64,000 bases of DNA. Origin: Spisula solida (taxonomy: Eukaryota; Mollusca; Bivalvia; Venerida; Mactridae). Numbering within the stretch: the first letter of the stretch is position 1; every line of letters starts with the position of its first letter. This document shows, in pieces, positions 22,401 through 32,600 of the stretch. The DNA is taken from contig OX365952.1 of NCBI GenBank assembly GCA_947247005.1, positions 46,976,722-47,040,721 on the forward strand. The letters run 5' to 3'. The translations under genes were made by a program, and so were the position numbers. The notes under the pieces are model-generated. The model had not been told where the DNA came from and did no database searches. It saw nothing but the letters and a program-made list of their open reading frames with translations.

Positions 22401-24596
22401 TCTATGAAATACGCCCCGTTAAAGCCCCGTTCTCATTGTCCCGGTTTCGTTTCCGGTACGTCCCAGTACCTCCCAGCGGAGGAAAGCCGGTATATCGTAA
22501 TGATCCGGGACATTTTTGTAACAAAAAAATCAATTGCATTCACCCATTTCTGACGTTACCCCGTGTATCCCCCGGACAGTTTGACGCCGGAGTAGCTAGG
22601 GTTATTCCCGGTTAAATATGGTGTCGTTATGGTGTCATTAGAGCGGTAGGGCCCCGGTAAAGCACAGTCCCGGTTGTTGTCTGTGGTATTGCAGCCAGTA
22701 TCGCCACGGCTATGTCCCGGTGACATCTGAGCTATACCGTACATTACAGGGGCTCAGCCGGCTCCGAGTCACCGCAGTCTATATCATGAGTCATAACCGG
22801 TATGCTACGGTTTACCACGGTAAACACAGGATAGAGATACCTTCCCTAGAAGGCCCGGTATTGTCCTGGTAACCCCGTGATTATGCAAGTTCTCGATATC
22901 ACTCCCGGTGATCCCCGGTGTCTCCCGGTTTTAAAACAACCAGGCCTGTTAGCCGGTGCATCCGAAAGTTTATCATGGATCGCCCCGGATGATCCCGGAT
23001 GTTCACGGTGCCGATACGGTTGTGTTGTCTCCCCGGTTTTTATTGAACGTCAAAGCTATATTTTACTAAAACAATCATAAATAGTATTTACAAAGGCTTA
23101 AGTAAATATTCACTATTGTAGAGTTAAAACTTAAAAGGACTTAAAATAAGACCAGTGTATTTCCCATTATATATATGCGTATTTTGAAAGCGGTTTATTG
23201 ATTGAACGTAAATTATTCATGATTATACATGCCGCAGAAAAAGATCCAAATCAAATAACTCAACTATTACATTGAAAAGGGTGTGCAAGTTAAACTTTAC
23301 AAATATGTTTACACAAGCTATGCCAGGTATACGCGCCACAATATTAACAAAATCAAATACGGTACCTTAATTACAAAACAGTCTATACCGGGTACATAAT
23401 TATATAGATTCTATAGCGTCATTTGAAAAATCATTTCATGCCTCATCTGAGAAAGATAATATTATGTCAGACAGGAAAGGCAGCACTCAGCTTAACCAGC
23501 CGAGCACAGAAAACATAAAAACACACAAGGCACAGTGCCCACCTAAACCAACCGAGCACAGAAAACATACAAGGCACAATGTTCAACTAAACAAGTTATG
23601 GTCCTCCCATGACCAAAATGTCGAAATTCTAAATGAACCAGTTTCAGCAATCATCAGAGAATGGAGCACACACACAGGAGCATACACAGATGAGGGGGTC
23701 TATTGGTCGCCCGTGGACTAATAATATGTATCGCCTTTTTCAACAATTGTTTAGTGACCCTGTCATAGAAGACATGGAGGCCTACGGTAGACAGTTGACA
23801 TGACAATTTTTCCTCGAATTAATGATCAACCAGTACCAACTTGTTTTTCTGCAAGTACAAGCTACTGTCAAGTCCACAAGTGGAGGACAGTCATGACCGT
23901 ACATCACAGAAGAACATGTATACAACCTACCATACCCAGTTTTCGAACCCGGGGCTGGTTCTTACAAAACAACTTAAGGGCAAACTTAAATATTTTGACT
24001 TACGTTAAAAGATTACGCTGTACATATTTCAAGCTTCCCAAGAAACTGAAAATAACCCATTTTTACTTTGTGATTAGTGTAGTTCTTTACATAATGCTTC
24101 TAAACAATATAAAAATTGATAATCTTGCTTTTCCTGTTAAGCTGATACACTTAAAGAAATTTTAAGATTTTAAGAAAATTCTAAGTTTTCCCTTAAGATG
24201 CTTTAAACGGGAATACCACAACTGTTCGCCCGGGTGACAAGCCGAGTGCTATAGTATACAGTCAGTAATACAGTAATACATACCTGTGAGTTCACTGATA
24301 TTGCCAAGTGACTGTAAACTAGTAACCATCAACTTCATGTCTTTATACTTGGTGTTAGGTATTTCCAGTTTTAAACGTTTCCCCGACAGCTCAGTGGGAT
24401 CAAAGTCTTCAAAAGTCATCTGTTGTGAAGCGCGAGCGTTGGATATCAGTGTTTTGAAGACGTTGGAATTATAAGCCAAGACGCCACTTGTGGCCTTGAC
24501 CTTGCGTCCCTCCACAACCAGGTCCATATCGTGAAGTTCATGTTTCACGTCGCCACAGTAATCTTCGCGTCTCTGTCTTACGTTTCTCCCTGACAT
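19469..24596 (-). CDS. BTB/POZ domain protein with long coiled coil
   Basis: Two minus-strand exons, 24284-24596 and 19469-20505, join within a glycine codon to give 449 residues. The ATG at 24596 is the first in the frame (the upstream in-frame codon is GTG) and has G at -3. The N-terminus forms a BTB/POZ fold: HDMDLVVEGRKVKATSGVL at about residues 22-40, and the C-terminal helices ENALRVLPLAEQYQVKQLIK at about 106-125. BTB domains dimerise and often recruit CUL3 ubiquitin ligases, but no partner can be inferred. From about 175 to 425 the protein is a charged heptad-rich coiled coil. The tail is short and Cys-containing (CMCFRHGNCKRNE). No Kelch, zinc-finger or MATH domain follows, so the function is unknown; invertebrate genomes carry expanded BTB families of this sort. 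The 3.8-kb intron is full of repeats. Confidence 0.8.
21088..21206 (+). repeat. Repeat R1, uninterrupted copy
   Basis: Carries both R1 units joined as ttggtgtttttaatgtttcc. This is the junction that is split by HINE-A at 3841/5218. In the BTB gene intron. Confidence 0.7.
21391..21937. mobile_element. MITE family M5, copy 1, TTAA-flanked
   Basis: 547 bp with ends TTAAAGGTGCTGCCTCACAG and GTGAGGCAGTCCCTTTAA (inverted with one or two mismatches). A close full-length relative is at 49202-49738. TTAA at both outer edges could be the duplicated target or part of the TIR. In the BTB gene intron. Confidence 0.8.
22420..23045. repeat. CCGG-dense, GC-rich degenerate repeat island
   Basis: About 620 bp in an otherwise AT-rich intron, packed with CCGG/CCCGGT/ACCGG motifs (for example gatccccggtgtctcccggt at about 22910, gccggtatatcgtaatga, gtcccggttgttgtc). 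Spacing is irregular and no clean unit could be defined. A minus-strand open frame (22556-22744, starting at a methionine, with a few PG.. and Gly-rich triplets) is probably incidental. It looks like a decayed satellite or part of a GC-rich transposon. Confidence 0.55.
23463..23560 (-). repeat. Repeat R1, reversed uninterrupted copy
   Basis: Reverse complement of the R1 pair (aggcagcactcagcttaacc, accgagcacagaaaac), again without the HINE between units. Confidence 0.7.
23949..24220. mobile_element. MITE family M4, diverged copy
   Basis: Shares aacttaaatattttgactta, gttaagctgatacactta and cccttaagatgcttt with the intact copy at 10420-10683. The terminal repeats are worn. In the BTB gene intron, about 60 bp from the first exon. 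Confidence 0.7.
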
Positions 24597-25264
24597 TACT
24601 AAACACAGCACACAGTCAACAAATATTCACAGTTTAAAACCCTCTTCAAGTCAAGCTTTATTGTTTAAACTTCCGTATTGTATGAACCGACGACCGACGA
24701 TTATATTACCAAATCAATCATAGCGAAACACCTCAATTACTCGGTACAGCACAAAGTTAACATCAAGCTTCGCTATTCAAGTTTCGTTTTGTCATAAAGT
24801 TTCAATATAAAATGTTCTATTTCTAGATCTATTAATAAAGCACTATTATTTATCGACGTATTGAGATTGTATTCAATGATCAAGCAGCGATCTGATCGTA
24901 AATCTATAAAACCCTCTGGTCGCAATCCAATTCAAAGTTATTAAACCCGGAGCGAGTTACACCATACTTTACAGATAAAATATTGGAAGCATAAAATATC
25001 GAAAACTATTTTCGGTGAGTATTGACTGATTGGTTATTAGTTATTGCAAACGCACAATGACAGGGTCGGGTTGCTTTAACAATTTACATCCGAGTGTTAT
25101 TCGATAAACGGGGTTACGGACACTGGTGGTGCTGAAGTAGACAATTAATTATAGTCAAAATGATAGCCGGTGCCTTGAGCAACACTGAAGAGTATACCAT
25201 TGCCTTGGAACGAAGTTTGCGATGTGGTCATATCAATATTAATGGATCGTTTGACTAGCAAGCC
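24597..25264. other. Upstream region of the BTB gene, no gene seen
   Basis: Presumably contains the BTB 5' UTR and promoter. No motif can be placed firmly, and no exon or repeat was recognised. Confidence 0.35.
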
Positions 25265-25289
25265 CACGGGTAGTAATCCCGATACATCG

Positions 25290-25480
25290 CCTCTTAGTTC
25301 CGTCAGCGAATTGTAATGTTTTTATGGCTCTGACGGAACTGAAAACTGATGTACAACATAACGCTCGAACGGATTTGAGATGTCGTGTATATTGAGTTAC
25401 GTCAGAGCGTTACATCGAGTTTCAGTTCCGTCAGAGCTATTTGAAAACAGAACAATTGACGGAACGGAAATGCTATGCAT
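25290..25480. repeat. Repeat family M7, copy 2
   Basis: Contains atggctctgacggaactgaa and, inverted, ttcagttccgtcagagctat, so it can fold on itself. Related to 12596-12740. Confidence 0.5.
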
Positions 25481-25899
25481 CAGGATTACGTTTGTACTAC
25501 CTTGTAACGTTGTCTTTTCTATTTCTATCCCTAGATACATGTATGGACCAGAGAGCTTCTTTAATGTATCTGTGTATGAACAAACATTATTTAAACGTCG
25601 AATATAGATCATTTGGCAGATAGTAATATCGCACTGTAGTAAGGCGATCCACTAAAACTGTTTGTACGACAGTTTTCGGTGTAATGTATTGTTTCCCAAT
25701 AGTTTATGCTACATTTTTTTAGCGCACTTAACTCTATATACCATTATACGTCGCGGAACAAATAAGTACAAAGGTGTCATTAGCAAGGCGTTTGTTTGGC
25801 TTCATTTTATATTTCATTTTCTGTATTTAGACAGTAGTCCAGTGATATGCCGAAAAGACCCTTTCACACAGACACTGAAACGTTTTTAATTAAGTAACA

Positions 25900-26175
25900 T
25901 TAGTAGATTAGTAGAGCACCCGCCTACTTGGTGAAGTACAGCCCAGCCTACTGGGTTAGGTAGAGCCACAGGCCTAAGAAATTATATCACAAAATACAGA
26001 GTTTTGAAATTCCCCATCTTCCCGTCATTACTATATATAATAGTAATAGAAGTAATGACGGGAAGATGGGGAATTTCAAAACTCTTAGGCCTGTGGTAGA
26101 GCTCCCGCCTATTGGGTTTAGTAGAATCCCTGCCTACTAGGTTTAGTAGGGCACCCGCCTACTGGGCCATGTCTT
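25900..26175. repeat. Palindrome set in a tandem 'cccgcctactggg' repeat
   Basis: Perfect 35-bp inverted arms at 25998-26032 and 26051-26085 (agagttttgaaattccccat...) around an 18-nt A/T loop. An outer inverted pair (ccacaggcctaag / cttaggcctgtgg) is separated from the left arm by about 18 nt. Both sides carry copies of gtagagcacccgcctactgg / tagtagggcacccgcctact, a tandemly repeated or SINE-head-like phrase. Confidence 0.75.
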
Positions 26176-26655
26176 AGTTCGTGATTGTACAGCATTTTTG
26201 AACGCGTGTATACATGAAAAAAGGGCTAGATATAAATATGGTATAATGATAATGTATATTTATCTCTAATCTAAGCTGGTCCCAAATGACTGGGTGACGT
26301 TTCTCCATGATTTCTTTTACAGCTTCTCAAAAGAGAGAAAATATAGACAAAAATGGCTCCTAATTTTTATATATTTAATAAACTTGTGCATTTCAAACAC
26401 CAGACATTATGTTCAGGTCAGTACTTTGATAATTTCAAAAGAATATGTCAAACGTGAAAGCTCGGCCATTTCCGTTTATCTCCGGTAAATTGCAATGCAT
26501 AAAGGCCGAGGTGATCATAATATGTGTGATCTTTGATAATTTTGACACAAGAGACGCAACTGCGGGTAGAGAAGCTCTATTATATTTGTACGATTATTCT
26601 CCCTTAGTTTGGGCCGGGAACCATATTGCACGCTTGTGATTTGTGTGTTTAAGAC

Positions 26656-29600
26656 ATGTTATTTAATCCGTGTGGTGTAGTCAGAGCTTTCATTACAGGA
26701 CATCGGGTGTGTAGTTTGACGTCGACATATATTCGTGTAGAAAAAATACATCAATTGTCAATGGATGGAATAGAAGCCGGTAAAAAGGCGGCCGCAATAG
26801 AAGCTGTCAATAATCACATAAAGGTAAATTGTCGTTATTTCTACTTTCACTTTGTAAAATATTATAATTACAATTTTGTTCTTTATTGCTTTTGTTTTAT
26901 CTATTTATGCGTACACTTGTTCAACATATTAAACTTGCACTGTTTCAGCTTATTAGACTTACAACTGTTTCGTATTTCTTGCACCAGAGTCTAGATCTAG
27001 TCTAAAGACCTAAATATACATTTATATATTTAGGCATTTGACTACTCCAATGTATTAGACTTGCATTAGTCCAATGTATAAGATATATGTGCACTTGTCC
27101 AATGCATTATATTTGCAATAGTCCAATATATTAGATGTGCACTAGTCCAATGTATTATTTGTGCACTAGTCCAATGTATTAGATGTGCTTGGTTGTAATA
27201 TATGTGCACTAGTTCAATGTATTAGATATTTGTGCACTAGTCTAATGCATTAGATGTGCACAAGTCCAATGTATTAGATGTGCACTAATCCTATGTATTA
27301 CTTAGATGTGCACTAGTCCAATGTATTAGATGTGCACTAATACTATGTATTACTTAGATGTGCACTAGTCCAATGTATTAGATATTTGTGCACTAGTCTA
27401 ATGCATTAGATGTGCACTAGTACAATGTATTAGATGTGCACTAATCCTATGTATTACTTAGATGTGCACTAGTCCAATGTATTAGATGTGCACTAATACT
27501 ATGTATTAGATGTGCACTAATCCAATGTATTAGATGTGCACTAATCCTATGTATTAGATATGCATTAGTCCAATGTATTAGATGTGCACTAGTCCAATGT
27601 CTTAGATACATGTGCACTAGTCCAATGTATTTGATGTGTACTAGTCTAACATGTTGCTCTAGTCCAACATATCATATAAATTTTGCACAAGTCTAAAGTA
27701 TTAGACATAAAAATGCATATGTTATTTTATATTTTATACTTTCACTATACATGTAACCCAGTAGCCCTGTAATGGAAATGTCTTGTTATATCATGCTTAT
27801 AGGACTACAATGTCACATTTGATTGTTTGTACATCTTGTTTACTTCATGGTGGCATATTTTGCATTTGCACCCTGAGTCATCGCCACAGTGACGGGTGGA
27901 AATTGGAAAACCCACCTTGCGTGTACTGTACATATTCATTCTATATAGCCTTGTTATAAAAATCTGGCGAATTTGAAGGAATATTCTTACTCATTTTGGA
28001 TGCCTGATTTTGAATGTCCTTCAACTCTGTTACATTTGTTTACCACTTGCCATGTTAAACCTGTCCACACCAACCCTTGTTGCCAGAATTTTTTATCAGT
28101 ATACAGTAAATATATATTAAACTTTTCTCCTTGCCAAACTTTGTTTGACTTAAATGTAAATGTACCATGTGCAACCTCTTAAATGCACCATGCAGCCGCA
28201 GTATTGTGTTATAAACAAATACACGATACCATGGTACATATACTGTTGCATACAGGTTTCAAGTAGAGTTGGTAAGGAAAGATTAACCGGTAATAAAATC
28301 TGTATATACTGGTCTGTTATCTGGCCACAAAAAACTTTTTGGTTTATAAACACTCATAGTTTTATCTTATATAGCATTAATTGTGATTTGTTATATTAGT
28401 ATAGGTATTGGTGGGAGCTTATTTTATATATTAAGGTACATAAAAATATTCCATGTTTATTCTGTAACAGAAACTCAGCCATTTGGCTGATAAGGAAGCA
28501 AAAAGTGTAGATTAAATCATTGAAGTTACCATTTTGATATACATTTGTACTTGAACAAATATTAGACATGAGTTAAATCTAATTCAAGCATGCTGTATCT
28601 GTAGTCAATATATAGGTTTCAGGGGTTGCACTATGGTTGAGTGAATAAAATTCTTGACCACAAATCGAGAGGGCTCTGCATGGTTTGGCCAGGGCACTTG
28701 GTTTGGTCATTTCTGAAATACTTTTCATTATTTCCCACCCAACTTGAACGAGTACTGGTTAGTATCCCAGAGGTAGTCTTGCGTGTATTGGTGCTATACA
28801 CTAGGCACGTTAAACCACCAAGGAGTCTATTCAGTTATGGTATAGCACCCGGATTTCTTGTATCACAGAAAAGTAGCTGTCTCTTCCCTAGAAGCTGGTC
28901 CAGGTCATCGGTCAATTAGGCTTGGAAAACTTGGATGTCCATGCACTTACGACCACTTTGTGTACCTAACTTGGCAAATGGAGGTTGTGTTTTTTTTTAC
29001 ATAGTTGTTACAAATGGTCTATTATGACTTTAGTCTAGTATCTACAGAGAGAGAATTAAAATACAAGGTTAAAATGTATATTATTTAGTAGAGTGTTTGG
29101 TGTCTATCTGTTTTGTATCATAGTTCAACAGTTACTGTGTTATTGCACTGTTTTTACCCTTAAACTATGATGCATTACAATGAAATTAATAACTCATAAT
29201 AACACTAATTGTGGTATGCATCATTATATCTGTATGTGTATGGTGTGTTGTACAGTAGATATTTGTCAGTGTTATGCTTTATATATGTAACCCTGGTAAC
29301 TTTGTGTGTCTTTGTCATGTCTAGTCCCTGTGGTGTTCATGTTATGGCTTTATTTGCCTAACTGTAGGTGTGTATATTGTGTGTATATACTATGAGAGCA
29401 TGATTAGATTGGAATGTGTGTGTATTGTACGGCATGAACGAACTGGGTGAGTGAAAGTTGTAAAATCGGTATGGTTGGTGATTGTGTGTTTGTGTGTTCC
29501 CATGCGTGTCCATTCTTCCCGCCTTAATCTTTTCTCTCATCTGTTACTGGCACTCCTTCCCTGACTATTGGAGGAGTCAGCTGTACAATTAACACTATTT

Positions 29601-32600
29601 GTACTTTCTTCTTTATCTACTACCTAGCCATTATTTTACTTTTACAAGTGAAGTATATTCTATTGGTCCTGGTAGGTAATTTATTTATTTATCTATTTAA
29701 TTAATTGATTTGATCGCGTGGAATTGTTGCTTGAATTGTTTTTCCGTTCAAACTTTATCATCTTATGTATAACTGTAAATTATATTGCAGAACTGTAAAA
29801 ATATCATGATTTGTTCTTTTGGTAAATTCTTCTTTTGTATTGTTTTAGGTTCTTCTGTACGTGTATTTTATTAAATACTCTTGACTTCTATAATCGACTT
29901 GATGTTATCAACATACCCCACCCTGTTACAAATGGCTCCCCGACGAAAGGAAATTATGAAAAACCAGAAGTGAACCAGGACCGTAGTATCCTACCCACAA
30001 CCGTTTACTAGACGAGTGGAATCCCCCAAGTCTACGTCATCGACGCGTGAGTTTTTTTTTGGCCATCCCGGGATTTTTTTATATTTTGTATAACTTTCAG
30101 TACGAAAGCTTTATAGACTTTCGTCGTTTTTTTATATCCGTGTTTCTATATTTCTATTCAATTCTTATATTCGCGGGATCGCGGGACATCGCGGGAATAC
30201 AGTAACTGTGTCAATTTTGTGCATTGCGTGTGTTATAATTGTGTTCATAAATTTGTGTTAAGTGTTAACAACTGTGTATTTCTGGAACTGGACGATTGTG
30301 AGTATTGTTTTCATTGAAAATTATTATGTTAAATCCATTATTGATTGAGAGGCATTAAATTTTACTGTAATTTTTGTTTTGTCTAAGTATTAACATCAGC
30401 TGTTTATGTAGGTCATTCACATGTTATTCTATCCACTAGAGTTAGGCATTTTGTTTAAGTAGAGTACAGTGTGACTTGTATTTTTGTGGTTCTCTACATA
30501 AATCCAAGTTTTTCAGATTTTTTGAATATCAGTCAAATCTATTATATCAGTGTTATTGGTACTGTTATTTCCAACCCCACATTTTAGACCTCTCTTTCAA
30601 TCATGTATTTGTGAAAAGTGTTATTAGTGAAATTATTGTGTATCTTGTGAAAATTATTGTGTTTGTTGTGAAAATTATTGTGTATTGCTGTTGACTACTG
30701 TATTGGTTATAACTTATATACATATTATTAGTCAGTGAGCTACATTTTGATATGGTGAATTTATGTATAGATCTACCAGGATCAGTATTCTAAATTCAGT
30801 TATTTTAAATAGGTTTATTTAAATTTTGACATTTTTTGCAACATAAAGCTTGCAATTCGTGAACCTAGGATCTTATGCTTTCTTGCCTTCATCACATACT
30901 AACAGGTCTGTCTGTGAGAATTTTGACTAACATCACCTTAAAATTCTGTTCCGGCAACATCAGAGTCGAGAGAAGATTTGGTGAGTCTGTATGAGCGTGA
31001 AGTGAGATTTGACTGTATTACTATCATTTTATATGTATATGTATTATGTGGTCTGTCCTACTTGTTTGTGTATTTATATATATGAGTCCTACATTTTGCT
31101 TGCTTGCTTGCAGGTTTATGTCCTCACTGAGTAACTTCATACATTTACAGTATAAATCATTATTGTGCTTATTTTGATTTATGGATACAGTAATGTTGTA
31201 TTGTTCAGCTAGCTATGAGAGTTTCATAGTAGATTAATTCTTGCTAGCCTGTGATCAGTTGTAGTTTATTGTCTGTGGATTGTAGGATTTTTCCTGTGTT
31301 TGTTCAGTTTTGTTTATAATTCTTGTGTATCAGTAGTTATCTGTAGTTTAATTACTGGACTGTGCATTTATTGGGTATTTCATTCATATGGTTGTTCTGT
31401 GTATTGATTTAAACTTGGGAGTGATTGGCTCTTAGACTTTACATCTATAGTACAGTGTTCAGTGGAGTATGACTCAGCTGGTCAGTTAGTGACTGCTGTG
31501 TGTACTTAGGGTTTATTTTGATTCCATTGGAATGTAAACTTTCCCACGGTGTGACCTACATTTGTGAGTGTTGTACATACTGTAGAGCACTTGATTTTTG
31601 TGGTGTGTATTTATTTGAAGGATTGTAGTTGTGAATTTATAGAAGTTCTGTATTAGTTTGGTGAATTTATAGAAGTTCTGTATTAGTTTGGTGGATTATA
31701 GTTAATTCTATGTAATTGTTCTCTGTATTTAGGTAGATTTGTAGTTTAAATTTCAGTTATTCACTTTTAGTTTCAAAAGTGAAAGTTACTGAAATTCTAT
31801 TTTTTTGTGGGGGAGATACATCGCGATATTTATATTTACGCATATTCGGATATTTTTCGCGGCATTTTTTCTCGCATACAGTTACATACATACATTTTCT
31901 GTCGCATACATTTACATACAGTTTTCGCCCACTTTGTTTATTTACATATTGTATTATTATGGACCCTCTTTCTTCTGCATCACCTTCTGTATCATCTTCC
32001 AACCCCAAGACAGAAATGGAAGATGTTATGAAGTACATACAGGACCATTTCAACCTTATTCATAAAGAAACCCCTTCCACTACCGTCCCCACTCAGCCAC
32101 CCCCTGGTATAGGTAAGCCCCAATTGTCCAATTTTTTACAAGGGATCCGACAAGGAGTTACGTCTGCCCCGTCCCCATTCACTGCAGGACCAGCCCAGCC
32201 ATCAACTCCAAGATTCAGCTTACCTGTATCCAGACCTGTAATGACATCAACTCCTTCCCAACAGTACTATGGGTCAGTAGCGGTGCCCGCCCCATCCACT
32301 CTCCCCAGAATTCCTTGCTTTTCAGGAGATGAGCCATTGCCCAAGGGAGAGGTACCCTATACTGTTTGGCGGTATGAGATTCAGTGTCTATTGTCTCATC
32401 CTGATTTTTATGAGGCCCTAATTCTTCAGGTCATGCGTGGTTCGTTGAGGGGAACGGCCCGAATAATGATAGTTCCACTTGGTCAGTTGGCGACTGTGAA
32501 TGACATTATGACCAAGTTGGATGTCATGTTTGCAGAGGCGTCCACCCCTGAAGACCTGATGGCTGAGTTTTTCAACAGTCGTCAGAATTCTTCAGAGTCG

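Noticed and set aside
22556..22744. Minus-strand Gly/Pro-containing open frame in the GC island (collagen-like gene)
   Set aside because: Gly-X-Y periodicity is not sustained, and the frame arises from the CCGG-rich composition.
27050..27650. CRISPR-like array
   Set aside because: Units are contiguous without unique spacers, and the genome is animal; this is a minisatellite.
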